A DNA stretch of 64,000 nt from contig JBCFYV010000100.1 in the NCBI GenBank assembly GCA_039000515.1, positions 48,633,048-48,697,047 on the forward strand, in the 5' to 3' direction. Below the pieces are notes generated by a model, which worked only from the letters and a program-made list of their open reading frames with translations, was not told the origin of the DNA and did not search any database. The stretch comes from Timema cristinae. Its lineage: Eukaryota > Arthropoda > Insecta > Phasmatodea > Timematidae. How positions within the stretch are numbered: the stretch's first letter is position 1; each line of letters begins with the position of its first letter. Below, in pieces: positions 33,635 through 45,226 of this stretch. Made by a program: the position numbers and the translations under genes.

Positions 33635-35079
33635 TTTAGTGCTAAAAATCTTTTAAAACAATTTTTGTGTTTCCGGAATACAAATATAGAGTGTTATCTA
33701 TCATTTAACATTCTCCCAGATATTAATTTTGATCAAAGGCGGTCAAAACAAAAATTAAGAATTTTCGAAATTTATTATTTTTAAACTACTCATAAGTTTA
33801 TAATTGGAATCAAAATTACAATTTGACCATAGATTACGACCATATTATAATTTCTAAATATTAAATTTGAACGAAATTCATCTAACTATCTCGGCTGTAA
33901 TCCTAAATATAGAAAGACAAACAAGGGTCAAGTCAGACAGAATTGCAAGGCCTACTATTTTGAGTTAGAGGGCACATACAACGTCAAGATACATTATAAT
34001 TTTGAGGTTGAATATATTCATGAATACAATTAATTTCCTTATATGAGGAAGTTAAAACAGGATAAAGCCGCTCTCATCGAAAATTTATTGCAATTATTGT
34101 ATTTAAAAAAACAAAAACAATTGGAGCTTGTCTAGTCCCCCCGCATAACGCAGTCCTGTAGCCAAGTTGGGCAAGGCAAGTCTTTTTTGAGTAACGACTT
34201 CCCCCGGTTATATATAGTTTTGACCGAGAACCGTTATCAAGCTTTCCTCCACCCCCAATATCTTCTCTTCGTCTCCTTCCCTCTCTATGCTTTCATTTCC
34301 CTGGTGCCTGTTTGAAAAAGGAAAAGGGGATTCGGTAGGAAGGGGTGTGGGGAGATTGTACATCGAAGATCGACTTTTGTGCCGGAGAGTTATCGGCGTA
34401 ATATCGTGACCCGACCCTCGGGTCGTATTACATAAAACCGCTCCGACCTCCCAGAATCCTCCAAAGTCACCTTTCATATACACTTTCAGTCGATTCCTCA
34501 CGCCAAGTCCTTCAGGTCTAATCATTTTAATTTGATGTGTTTAATTAAATCTGTTTGGTTACCCACAGGGTCGCTCAGCTGGTTTTGATAAAATCCATCC
34601 TCTCATTATAAGCTTTATCTAAATTCCGTCATATAATTATACTAGCCCCCTTCCTCGTAAAAAAAAAATATTGTAAAGACTCCTGTAAAACAAAGCTTCA
34701 AATCATCATTCATGTCAATATAAAAACAAAACTTTTTTACTTATTTTTTAAAAAATACAGTCCTACCATCACTGTATAGCCCCCTATCTCTTTTTATCCT
34801 CCCTCCTAATTTCGTCTCATTCCTCTATAATTTTGTTTGCTCTAGGCGCGAAAGGAATTGTGTATACCCCAATCAAACAAATTGTTAAAATCAAGTTAAT
34901 TTTTCAGCTTCCTCCACCTACTCCCCTCGTTTCCCCAAATTTTATTTTAATCTTTTTTTTTTTTGCGTTCCTCGCCACTACATCTATTTCTCTTTCCTCA
35001 CCCCTACAACTTTTGTTTCCAACGACTATATAATAAACTTATGACATTTTTATGAGGAATAAATTAAATTTTCAAAATA
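33635..35079. other. No supported gene
   Basis: A 105-codon minus-strand frame at 34208-34525 has a balanced composition but no motif I can name and no visible splice context. 34790-35000 is pyrimidine-rich. Confidence 0.45.
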
Positions 35080-35219
35080 AAATATAGCCTATGTTACTCG
35101 CTGATAATGTAGCTTTATATTGGGGAAAGAATTTTTTAAATCGGTCCAGTAGTTTTTGAGTTCATCCATTACAAACAAAAAATCAAATCTTTCCTCTTTA
35201 TAATATTAGTATAGATAGA
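35080..35219 (+). mobile_element. Non-LTR retrotransposon 3' end (RTE-like)
   Basis: Contains TATAGCCTATGTTACTCG, ATAATGTAGCTTT, AAATCGGTCCAGTAGTTTTTG and TTCATCCATTACAAACA. It ends TATAATATTAGTATAGATAG. This is the familiar 3' untranslated end of an insect LINE group I believe to be RTE-like. No reverse transcriptase codons precede it here. Confidence 0.65.
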
Positions 35220-35564
35220 TGTGCTATGTAAATTTCATCCTATAATTATAAGGGTTCTATGTAAATTGCGTCCCTCCTTAGTCATCCCTTAGATAAATAA
35301 TCATGAAGATAATAAATTATAGCAATTTAAATACGATAATGAAAACAACTTCGTTACATTTAAAAACATTTATTTTAACATGAGCACAGTTTTATTCTCG
35401 ATTATAAAATATTTCAAGCCTACAAAAAAAAAACTCAATCACATAGTACAGAAACAAATTTTGTGACGACTGTTTTTGCGTCATAATGTTTTTTACGAAC
35501 TTATATAGTTAAAATACAATAAAAATAAAATAATCAATTTAATAAGTGATGGAATTTACACTGT

Positions 35565-35800
35565 CTATACTAATGTTGGGATGAAACTTACATAATAACT
35601 TTAGAATTTTCGTCAACCCCTCTCTGAAATTAATTACGCTAATGAGGTAGAGCTGAGGAAATATCAACTAAATATGAAAAGGAGATTGAGAAACCATGCT
35701 AGAAAAGGAAATACTCAGTATATTTGGTCGGGCCCTTACCTACCAGACACAGGATTTAAAAAAAACTTGACCGGTGAGCTACACTAGATGAGCATAACAT
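35565..35800 (-). repeat. SINE-C remnant C11
   Basis: Antisense body order with AATTACGCTAATGAGGTAG, GGAGATTGAGAAACCATGCT and TTTGGTCGGGCCC. Very diverged; it could be chance at the edges. Confidence 0.35.
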
Positions 35801-36348
35801 TTAAACTGTGTATTCACCGGTACGGGTGGGCTATAAATGGTATTTGTCAATATATACAAGTATACATTTTAAAGAGAAATAATCATCGTTATAACAAAAT
35901 CACCTCATTAAACCCTCCCTAAGATATAAATTTTTTAACAAAATTACTGGAGCCATTTTCTAATAATTTCAACATCTCGATTTAGTAAAGGGGATAACGG
36001 ACGATATAATTACTAGATATCAAGTTTTGTGGGAAATTATAAAACGGTTTCGAAATCGTTCACTTTCTAACGGAAATCTAACTCTAGGAAATCTAACTCT
36101 ATACCCATCAGCAGACCACACCAACCCTGTGAGCCTCAGATAAGGGTTCAGCTTTTCTCAATTTCTCTTAAAGATATTCAGCAGGAACATGTTTTATGGG
36201 GTTGAAATTTATATAAAATTTATGAAATTATTATTAGTGATATTATCAATAGTATTAATTACAGTATTAATATTATTGATATAAATAGTATTATCATCGA
36301 TAATATTAATATTATAAACATTTCATTGTGTACACCACAATGAATGGT
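35801..36348. other. No gene seen
   Basis: Includes an AT-rich patch with short palindromes at 36225-36320. Confidence 0.45.
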
Positions 36349-36360
36349 TATAATAAATTT

Positions 36361-36579
36361 ATTCTCGGTACCGGCACAGATTTATCTGATTACCAAACCC
36401 TTCCTTCACCTCTGACAAGACATCTTGTCAATGTGGGGAATGCTAGGCCTCCACCGTGGTTCGGATCCCACGTTAAACTGTAGGTCCTCATTTCATCTCA
36501 CAATCACCCTACCATTACACATTAGCGTAAGTGCGTATAACCCGAATGGGTAGTAAGACGCGATGCTAGTAATAAAAAA
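36361..36579 (+). mobile_element. SINE-A copy A10, 5'-truncated
   Basis: It starts just after the B box (CTCGGTACCGGCACAGATTT) and reaches the shared tail. The 12 bp duplication TATAATAAATTT lies at 36349-36360 and 36580-36591, without a mismatch. Confidence 0.9.
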
Positions 36580-36591
36580 TATAATAAATTT

Positions 36592-37611
36592 CAGCCTCAT
36601 TCATTAATCACTCTACCAGGTATGCAAAAGCCATAAAATACCACGTTTGATCCCTTATAACTTCTGAACTGTAATGGTTTGAATTAATTGAATAACTATT
36701 TATAGCTTATAATTACAAACTTGTTAAAATTGTGTAATAAAATTACGATGATCGAATGATCTTAAACCAAGGTCTATCAACGAATTAATTGGTTAGGGGT
36801 CGAAATACAAAGACGAGGTCAAATAAAAAAACTCCGTAGCGTTATAATGCGCGATGAAAAAAAACTAGTATGATTGAAGCCAGCTGGGATCTCAAGTTTG
36901 TAACGTCGTGCTAAATCTTACAACGGTTTGTCTCCTTCGCTATTAAAGGCCAAAAGTCTCTTGGAAAGATCTTGTGATCACTTCACACACCCCTTTACTT
37001 CTTATAACCAATCTACTCGGAAGATTAAATCAATGTCTCAAAACACTATATCATAGAATTCTGCCTCTACTTCTTACGTGGGTATCTATTTACCTTAGAA
37101 ATAAACCAATTTCTAGGTTTTCTTTTCCAATTTCCCTCATCTTCTCTTTCCCCCACTCCTCTGGTTGGGAAAAGGGGGAGAGGGTATAAAATGTGCATCG
37201 ATTTTTTTTTTCGTGTCTCCTTTAGCATGAGGTCGGCCTCCCAACTCCTCTACTCTTCCCAGTAGCTCGTTGGCGCGGATTACTCCGGCCAGTATCGATT
37301 CCAGGAAGATGGTCTATGTCTGCGTGACTGGAATGGTAACCCGAAGACAGTCGATGCCTTTCATCTCTGGGCCGCCTGGAAATACTAGAAGTGTCATTTT
37401 CTATTGAGGACCCGACCCCTCCCCCCATTCCTCAATCCACCCTTAACCATTTTTTCGTCTTTCTCTTCTCTCTCTCTCTCTGTCCTTGGCAAACCATTCT
37501 GACACATTGCCTGACTGACATTCCCGGCAAAGCTCTCTTCTCTTTGATTTGATTTGTTTCGGATATGTTCTAGTTTTATAAAATAACATACATGTTTTTA
37601 CTTTCTCTCGA
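36592..37611. other. No supported gene
   Basis: 37200-37440 is markedly GC-richer and holds a 68-codon minus-strand frame rich in R, S, G and H (37222-37428). No family recognised. Confidence 0.4.
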
Positions 37612-38557
37612 CACCTCGTAGAGAAAGTATTGTGATCGTAAAAATAATCTAACTCGAGATTTTCATAAATGTTGGTCGACTTTTCATGACACCCCGAAAC
37701 AAATAATAGTAATGTTAATGCCATCTGTCTATTCCTTGGGGTAAAACCGAAACTATTTTATCGATTGGGCTAAAACTTGGTATCTAGAGTTTTAATAAGG
37801 TCCTCTCAAGGTTATTATGGCATTATATATCCAACCATAAATTTAAGGTGTGGTAGAAGGGAGCGCAAGTATTTTTACAGTTTTTATATAATTAAAATTT
37901 TTTGGCCAAAATAAAGCAAATATTTCTTCAGTAGCAACATAGAGTTTAGTTTTCTGCACATGCTAATATCAACAGATTTTTAATATGTGTCCAGGATATC
38001 TTGGAATTTGGTCAAAACTTTTTTAAATAAAGATAAAATGTTTTGACAAAATTCCAGGACACCCTTAGCATATATTCAAGATCTGTTATTAGCATGTGCA
38101 GAAAACTAAACTAAAAAACTAAAAAAACTAAAAAATGTTGCTACTGAAGAAATATTTGCTTTATTTTGGCCAAAAATTTTTAATTCTTTAAAAACTGTAA
38201 AAATACTTCCGCTCCCTTCTGCTATACCTTAATGATAATTTACTGAAGGTCAAAAAGAGAGAAACTATATTTTAATAAATCTCGCTCTAACCATTTTGAT
38301 TTTATATCTAGACATTGCTTATCACTATAAAAAAGATGTAAATTCTGTTTTTCTCATGATGATGACTTTAAGGGTTCTTACTTAACATGTGAGAAATTTT
38401 CCAGCTTTCATAATTTCTCCAACTTTTTGATATACGATTTGACCTATCTTTGGACATGAATTTGATTCTTATGCTCTTTGGTGGACAAAGATGTTTCTCT
38501 TTTCTCAATTTTTCTGTTACAGTGTTCCTAATTCCTAATGCCATAGAGTAAGTAACA
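37612..38557 (+). repeat. Family F, copy 3, interrupted
   Basis: Left part 37612-37842 has GAGAAAGTATTGTGATCGTA, TTTATCGATTGGGCTAAAAC and CCAACCATAAAT. After the foldback element it resumes at 38233 with TGATAATTTACTGAAGGTCA and CTCTAACCATTTTGATTTTA, and ends near GCCATAGAGTAAGTAACAGT. SINE-B copy B3 then intervenes. Confidence 0.7.
37847..38228. mobile_element. Foldback element, copy 2
   Basis: Bounded by TTAA at 37843-37846 and 38229-38232. Arms share GGCCAAAATAAAGCAAATAT, CTGCACATGCTAATA and CAAAACTTTTTT with their inverses. A short CTAAAAAACTAAAAA repetition (about 38107-38132) lengthens one arm. It sits inside family F copy 3. Confidence 0.88.
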
Positions 38558-38570
38558 GTGTATATTATTT

Positions 38571-38819
38571 TTTATTTAGCACCGCGTCTTACTACCCGTT
38601 CGGGTTATACGCTTTAAGTACTAATTAAACTAATGGATTAGGAATTGAGAAGGTTGAATTAGAGGAAGTGAACCCACATTTGCGTGGAGGGAGAGTGGAA
38701 AACCATTTAGGAAAAACCACCCCCAGTTCACCCAATCGAGATTCGAACCTCGTTCTTCCCATCCTCAGCAGTCAAGCTCAACACAACTAGTGCGTTAGCC
38801 AACTACGCCACCGAGGCGG
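38571..38819 (-). mobile_element. SINE-B copy B3
   Basis: Full-length minus-strand copy with tail, body and the head ending CGCCACCGAGGCGG. Exact 13 bp duplication GTGTATATTATTT at 38558-38570 and 38820-38832. It has lost the AAT run, keeping only TTTATTTAGCACCG. Confidence 0.9.
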
Positions 38820-38832
38820 GTGTATATTATTT

Positions 38833-39535
38833 AATTTATGATCTTTGGTCTAGTGTCTCTACAACAATGTATATAACATTCTGTTTAACAAATATTACTA
38901 GTTTTTAATAAATGTTTATTTTAAGATAAAAGCGAGAGAAAGTCTGCGCGGTGCATCGTACCATTTATTTTTCAACTTTATGGTAAGGACAAAAAAAAAA
39001 GTTAACTCGTGCCAGTCAAAAACAGAAAAACTTTTTTTTTTAATTTGGAACAAAAATGTTTTCAAATAAAATTCTGTGATGTGGTTCGGTGGTCTGTATG
39101 ATCTAAAGCATGGGTTTACAAACTTGGCGTCGCCGGTTCTTATCCTGGCCATCGTGGCTATAAATAAAAACTTATAATTTATTTTGAAACGCAACATGCA
39201 AGTTTTCAATACGTATACATATTTTAAAGAACGGAATAAATCATAAAAGAAGAGACATATTTTTTTTTCTTGTGAAAACATTCCCTTTAAATGAGTTCAA
39301 GATTCTAAAGTTCCTTGAGGTCACATGCAACTTTCTCCCCTACAGTCTGAAAATGGACTGCAAGCAATTTTATATATATAATATATTTATTATTAATATA
39401 TATATTATATAATTTTTAATATATATATATATTATATTTTTAATATATTTTTATTATTGGGTACAAGGCCGTCGCACGGACAATCTGACATGTGAAGGGC
39501 GACGTGGTCTCAAAATTTTTGGGAAACCCTGGCCT
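38833..39535. other. No supported gene; tRNA-like patch; AT palindromes
   Basis: 39080-39165 (plus) looks tRNA-like (GGTGGTCTGTATGATCTAAA, then GGTTCTTATCC) and could be a SINE head. 39370-39450 is an AT-only stretch with inverted TATATAATATATTTAT-type repeats. The 121-codon minus-strand frame over 38916-39281 is AT-biased with no domain. Confidence 0.4.
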
Positions 39536-39760
39536 TTAAAGCGACACTCTCTTGATAAATTGGACAGCCATCGATGGGGAGATCGGGTTTCAAATACCGG
39601 TAGAATCTACTGAGGTTGATTTTTACTTAATGGTTTCATACTCTCTAATATAACGAAATTGCAAATACACTCTCTCTAAATTTGGCATTCTTCATTCCTA
39701 CTACGTTTGCGAAATTCTACGTATAACCTGAACGATTAATAAGAGGCAGGTAAAATTAAA
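39536..39760 (+). repeat. SINE-C remnant C12
   Basis: GATGGGGAGATCGGGTTTCAAA, TTTTTACTTAATGGTTTCAT and the tail GTATAACCTGAACGATTAAT are in the right order. Strongly diverged. Confidence 0.55.
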
Positions 39761-39956
39761 AACTTATTTTTTGCATAGTAAAACTTTTTTTTTTGTTCTC
39801 AAGCTTGAAACTAAAAAATAAAGGTAATAAACGTTATGCACGCCAGACAAGACACCACAGTTAACCGTGACCGAATGATTTACACTCATCTCAATAAAAT
39901 TAACACATTCCTCTATCCACTATGCTTTCAAACACCCCTTTTATTTCCCCTCTCGG

Positions 39957-40229
39957 GTGACCTGGGGTCTAGGGGTAAGGTGTCAGACTTCTGTGCTGGC
40001 GGCCGGGGTTCAATCCTCGGTCCCGGCACAGATTTATCTGATTACCAAACCCTTCCTTCACCTCTGACAAGACATCTTGTGAACGTGGGGAATGCCAGGC
40101 CTCCACCGTGGTTCGGATTCCACGTTAAACTGTAGGTCCTTCATTTCATCTCACAATCACCCTACCATTACACATTAGCGTAAGTGCGTATAACCCGAAC
40201 GGGTAGTAAGACGCGGTGCTAATAATAAT

Positions 40230-40259
<30 letters not shown>
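39957..40259 (+). mobile_element. SINE-A copy A11
   Basis: Full length and near consensus, with a long AAT run. Exact duplication ATTTCCCCTCTC at 39943-39954 and 40260-40271. Head GTGACCTGGGGTCTAGGGG lacks one base of the A-box GGTGG. Confidence 0.92.
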
Positions 40260-40260
<1 letters not shown>

Positions 40261-40271
40261 TTTCCCCTCTC

Positions 40272-40621
40272 CCCTTACAAATTTTAAATCGATACTCAAA
40301 CAATTACACCCAGAGGGGTTGGGGCGGGAGGGGTAAAAGAGTTCGCAAGGACGGGAAAGACTTAGAACCCTGGCAAAATGTCAAGTTGTTGGCGGGCGCG
40401 AGAGGAACAAAGGGTTGGGAGGGAGGGGGTCAATCTGTTGATGTGCGAGATAAAATACCCCCTCCCTCCCCATACTTCCCATCACCCCTCATACCCAGGA
40501 TGAGAGCGGGCCGTGGCTGCCCGCAACACACAACTTGTGCAAACAAAAAAATATTATGGGTATTTTTTATTTTATCGATGCCCAACTCTTCGTGTAACTA
40601 CAAGTAAGGGGATCTTCTATA
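40272..40621. other. No gene seen; G- and C-rich tracts
   Basis: Alternating G-rich (40315-40440) and C-rich (40455-40500) patches, no domain. Confidence 0.45.
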
Positions 40622-40625
40622 TTAA

Positions 40626-40963
40626 AGTGCGACGGAAGATGACGCGAGAAATGGTCGAGTTTTTTTTTCTTCAGATTTTATGGCAAGACTATTTTTTTTT
40701 TTGGCCAAAATAAATAAAATATTGCTCTAGTTCAAACATAAAATTTAATTTTAATCAGATGGTGATATCAACAGTTCCTGAATAACTGTCATGAGCATGG
40801 CGGCATTATCTAACAAACTTTTTTTAAATGAAGGGGAAAAGTTGTCATTAAATTCCAGAACACCCTTGAAAGATAGTCAAGAAATTTTGATGAAAAGAAA
40901 AAGGTTTCGCCATAAAAAAACATGCGAGAATACAGTTTTTCTCGCGCCCCCTTTCATCCCACC
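40626..40963. mobile_element. Foldback element, copy 3
   Basis: TTAA at 40622-40625 and 40964-40967. Left arm keeps TTGGCCAAAATAAATAAAATA, GGTGATATCAACAGTTCC and TGTCATGAGCATGGCGGC, identical in part to the 3.8 kb copy. The right arm is decayed and shorter. Confidence 0.75.
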
Positions 40964-41079
40964 TTAAGGTGTAATGGAATGGAAGGGAAACGAACAGAAG
41001 TCAAGGCCCGTATTTTATTTAATGGTTTTTTATGACAAAATATATTTTTGGTCCAAACCAGGCTCAGTCCATTAGACGA

Positions 41080-41600
41080 ACCTAGGCTTGTTACTGTAAC
41101 TGATTTTTGTTGTTATTATTATTTTATTATTATTATTATTATTATATTATATTAGCACATCGTCTTACTACTCGTTCGGGTTATACGCACTTACTCTAAT
41201 GTGTAATGGTAGGGTGATTGTGAGATTAAATGGAGGACCTACAGTTTAACGTGGATCCGAACCACGGTGGAGGCCTGGAATTCCACACATTCACAAGTTG
41301 TGATTAAAACACGTCTTGTCAGAGGTGAAGGAAGGGTTTGGTAATCGGATAAATCTGTCCGGGACCGAAGATTGAACCCCGGACCCCAACACAGAAGTCC
41401 GACACCGGACCCTAGACCACCAGGTCACCGTCTGATTTTTGTTGATTCAAACACAAATCCGTAGCACAACTTTCATCGGAGGGAAATTAAAGCTGTTGGT
41501 CCCATGTCGATTGTGGCAGGAAAGATTACCCTTGAAGGTATATTACAAATACCTTTCCCAGCAAAATTAGTAAGCTCTTTTGCTCTCACTCATAGAAATT
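41080..41600 (+). mobile_element. SINE-E copy 2, split by a SINE-A
   Basis: Right part 41441-41600 has AAATCCGTAGCACAACTTTC, AAAGCTGTTGGTCCCATGTC and AAATACCTTTCCCAGC, matching the 16.8 kb copy. The left part before A12 is short and weakly matched. Confidence 0.5.
41113..41428 (-). mobile_element. SINE-A copy A12, long-loop subfamily
   Basis: Full-length minus-strand copy with ACAAGTTGTGATTAAAACACG. Duplication CTGATTTTTGTTG at 41100-41112 and 41432-41444. A long irregular ATT run lies at its 3' side. Confidence 0.9.
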
Positions 41601-41961
41601 CTTGTGTTATGATATAATAAGTTGGTCCATAAAGCGCACGTTATATTATATCTTTAATAATGATTTAGTAATTAATTTATTAATTTAAAAACAGAGAAAA
41701 TAATTTGGGAAATTATTTATTATTATTATTTTACTAAGGGTTAGAATTGGGGTTGAGGGGGTGGGTTCTATTATCTTTAATTAATTTCTCTTTTAATTTT
41801 ATTTGTTGACCAGTATTTCTGCTCATTATTACTATTACTATTATTAATAATATTATTGTTGGCAAGCATTTTAATAAAGGACGATGAAACTGAAATGAAA
41901 TATTCGTCCCGCAGAGGGTTACCAAATAGTCTAAACGAAAATGTAATAATCACACTACTAT
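41601..41961. other. No gene seen
   Basis: AT-rich with triplet runs near 41830-41860. Confidence 0.45.
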
Positions 41962-42098
41962 GTTAGTGATGAATAAAGTTGAACCTAGGGGAATGGTACC
42001 CGCATTTGCGTGGAAGGGAATTGGAAAATTATTTATAGATATAAATTTTCCATACTCCCCACCGGTATTCTAGTCCCTTCTTCAGCAGTCGAGTGTAT
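41962..42098 (-). repeat. SINE-C fragment
   Basis: Antisense body (GTACCCGCATTTGCGTGGAA, ATTGGAAAATTATTTA) and part of the head. It faces copy C13 head to head. Confidence 0.5.
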
Positions 42099-42100
42099 TG

Positions 42101-42352
42101 TGACCTGCTTCGGTGGCCTAATTCGTCACACTCGTGTTGGGCTAGACTAGCAATAACAGGGAAATCAGGGTTTGAGTTCCGGTTGGGTGTACTGAGTGTG
42201 ATTTTCCCCTATGTGTTTTCCAATCTAACTCGACGCAAATGTGAGTACACTTCCCTTAAATTCGACCTTAATCATCCACAACTATTAGCGTATTTAGTAC
42301 ATAAGCGTAGCCTATAGCCTGAACAGGTAGTAAGACTCGGTGATAAATAATA
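42101..42352 (+). mobile_element. SINE-C copy C13
   Basis: Head ACCTGCTTCGGTGGCCTAAT is intermediate between B- and C-type heads. B box GGGTTTGAGTTCCGG, body, and tail AGCCTGAACAGGTAGTAAGA. Confidence 0.7.
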
Positions 42353-42752
42353 TATATATGCGAGAGTGAAGCCTTACATCACGTGGGCTTGGGCTAATTG
42401 TTCGGAGAAGTTTGCGTTTAACTTCCATAAAGTATCAAAATGTAATGCAGAACCCCCCCCACCCACCCGCCCCCCTCCTCCCCTTCTCTTAGCACAATAA
42501 TATACACCTTTCAAGTTCTCAAGTTGTTGTGAAGAGGTAACCAAGTCCTCGTTTCCAGGGGGGAAGAATTAAGGGTGTGTCTTTTGAGTTAAGTGCGCTG
42601 AAGCCTTGAGGGCACTTAACCCATTAGGCTAATTACACGTTGCACAAAGATATAGTGCAGGGCGCTTTCTTGTGTCACTTGAGTCTGGAGAAAGTCTGTG
42701 GGAGAGGCAGTGCCCTACTTTGGCACAAGACAACGCGAGTAATTCGTAGACT
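42353..42752. other. No gene seen
   Basis: C-rich patch at 42450-42485; nothing else recognised. Confidence 0.45.
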
Positions 42753-42771
42753 TCACACACACACACACACA

Positions 42772-42832
<61 letters not shown>
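42753..42832. repeat. (CA)n microsatellite
   Basis: About 40 CA units with two TA interruptions. The 73-codon frames across it on both strands are repeat artefacts. Confidence 0.97.
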
Positions 42833-43371
42833 TGATAGCATCGCTTGCAACGTTGATTTAATTCCTTGTGTAGGAAGCTGAATGGATGTTTATTTTAAAC
42901 TAATTGTAGCACACGTGGTTGTTTTTTAGTGTGAATATCATTTGTGATTTTAACCAGAGCCATATCCAAACCGTTGCACACGAATTGCAGAACAACTCAT
43001 CCGAGGTTGGTAATAAATACCTTCACATGAACTTCGGGGTAAAAATTAAATTTATAATTACTTTGTTCAAAATGGAAAATAAACGTTAGGTTATGTAATC
43101 TTAGGTTGGGTTGGGCATGGTTGATTTGGGTGCAGTTAGAAGTTGAGTGGAACTACAGTTTTTTTATTCCTGATCTCATGTGCACAGGATGAAAATCACA
43201 CTCTTAGCCCGCAATTCGAATGGGCCCGCTCAAACATTCATTTAAGAAGCGAAGGAGTAAGTAGGTTATTATTTCAGAAAGGTAGTAATATGTGGCGCTG
43301 ATTTTTTAAATGTATATTTTTCGCCATAGCCCGGACTGGTGGATTAGGCACTTTTTATGTGAGAGATTATT
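42833..43371. other. No gene seen
   Basis: Unassigned sequence between the CA run and the 44 bp array. Confidence 0.4.
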
Positions 43372-43800
43372 GGATTTGGCACCATCAAGTTGACAGGAAA
43401 GGATTGTTAACAAATGGATTGGGAACCATCGATTTGACGGAAAAGGATTGTTAACAAATGGATTGGGAACCATCGATTTGACGGAAAAGGATTGTTAACA
43501 AATCGTCACCCGAGAATGCAAGTGTTCTATCTCCAAAAGTGTTAAATTTGAGATATTTTGTGTTTACGTCTATTTAGAACGCATATGATCCCCCTGCTGT
43601 GAAATTTAGACTACTATACTAATTATTTAAGAAGATACAAACTTTAGTTGTCATCTAGTAACATTGGTTTTATACACAAGGTCAAACTTCAATGCTCATT
43701 TACACTAAAGTGAAAAATTACACATAGAACACTTGCATTTTCGGGTAACGAAATTGATTGGGCACCATCAATTCGACTGAAAAGTATTGTTAACAAGTGT
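43372..43800 (+). repeat. 44 bp tandem array, interrupted by a MITE
   Basis: The unit CAAATGGATTGGGAACCATC-GATTTGACGGAAAAGGATTG-TTAA repeats at 43411, 43455 and 43499, with an older unit just upstream. A further unit continues after the MITE at 43751 (AAATTGATTGGGCACCATCA). Confidence 0.88.
43504..43750. mobile_element. 247 bp MITE in the 44 bp array
   Basis: Ends CGTCACCCGAGAATGCAAGT and the inverse of CGTTACCCGAAAATGCAAGT; the terminal inverted repeat is about 27 bp with two mismatches. Flanked by AAAT at 43500-43503 and 43751-43754. Removing it together with one AAAT restores the array. No coding capacity; superfamily not assigned. Confidence 0.88.
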
Positions 43801-43944
43801 ATTTGGCTCTTCATAGTATAATATTACTTGTAAATTAATAAAATAAATCACCAGTAGGCTACAGTTAAGTATAATCTATTTAACTGAACGTTAGCTACTC
43901 AGTAAAGTACGATCGAGGTAAAATGAGTTAATAGTGAAATGAAA

Positions 43945-44127
43945 CCCTTCCTTCACCTCTGACGAGACATCTTGTGAATGTGGGGAATGCCAGGCCTCCA
44001 CCGTGGTTCGGATTCCACGTTAAACTGTAGGTCCTCCATTTAATCTCACAATCACCCTACCATTACACATTGGCGTAAGTGCGTATAACCCGAACGGTTA
44101 GTAAGACGCGGTGCTAATAATAATAAT
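43945..44127 (+). mobile_element. SINE-A copy A13, 5'-truncated
   Basis: It starts at CCCTTCCTTCACCTCTGACG in the body and ends in the shared tail. Duplication AATAGTGAAATGAAA / AATAGTAAAATGAAA (43930-43944 and 44128-44142). Confidence 0.88.
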
Positions 44128-44142
44128 AATAGTAAAATGAAA

Positions 44143-45226
44143 TAGTACTGCAAGGTAGCAGTACCTAATCCACCCTGGAGATAAAATATATTGGTGATAG
44201 CCATAGGTAAAAATTAGTGAAAAAATCCACCCACAGCCTTCTGGCGAGTATTAATATTAGGTGCATTAAAAACCCAGACTAAAGCATACCAACCCCCTTG
44301 TGTCAGTCTTGGTACGCCACTGATTGTAAGCGAGAGGCTATAGGTTCAGATCAAAGCAATGTAATCACTGGCGACCCTTGGCATCCGGCGAATAGCGCTT
44401 ATATTGAAACCCAGTGTACCATACAACCTCAACCGGCAGGATGTTTCACCGAGCACATAATTCTCGGAGAGATCTTTCCTTTCTTTTCCCCCCATTCAAC
44501 TCTCTTACATCCTTTCGTGTGTTTTTTCGTTATACTTTAAAAAAAAAGGAATTCATAAAAAAAGCGTTTAAGAAAAACTAGAAAAATTTGTTGTTTTAAA
44601 AAAGAGTTGAAAATGGAGGAAAAAACAAGGTAATATTTAATTATCTTTGAAAGGATTTGAAAATGTTTTTTAATACTAAATATCTTAAAAAGTTGACGTT
44701 AAATTATTATAATTGTACAACTGAACCTCACTAAAAATTGATTTTTTTTTCGTATAAATAATCTGAAACGTTCCTTATTAACAAAATTTTCAAAATCTTG
44801 CACTACTTGTAGAGTAACGAGGTCAGATTGAGGCTAACTAAAACAGTAACATCTATTTCGGAGGCAGTGACGCTGCCCGACGCTGGACCATAGCAGACTA
44901 GAATCTTTGGGGTCGTCAGTGGTATTAGTACAGGGTCCCGAGCTCGACTTCTGTGGGGGTCACGAGCCATGTCAGGCATACTACCAGTCTAGGTTTTCAC
45001 GACTAAACCCGTTCTTCCACGAGAGTTAACGTCCAAGTTTTAATATTTATTTTAAATCACATTTAAAATAACATTTTGTATTACCTATTAGTGCTATTAC
45101 TAAACTAAAATTCGAAACCTTCAGTATCATTTTGTAATGTAATTGATTTGCCCCTGAAAAGTATGTGAAAGCATTGACAATAATATCGTCCTAATTTTAT
45201 AAACGTATCTTATTTCATTTAAATTA
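44143..45226. other. No gene seen; possible SINE-C relic
   Basis: 44860-45040 loosely follows a SINE-C head and body order but is too decayed to claim. An 80-codon frame at 44298-44540 has no recognisable domain. Confidence 0.4.

Noticed and set aside
42629..42861. 73-codon frames of alternating Cys-Val or His-Thr
   Set aside because: CA microsatellite.
43260..44200. Larger element bounded by inverted GTGGATTAGG motifs
   Set aside because: The inverted similarity is limited to about 16 bases and the inner sequence is explained by the 44 bp array, the MITE and SINE-A copy A13.
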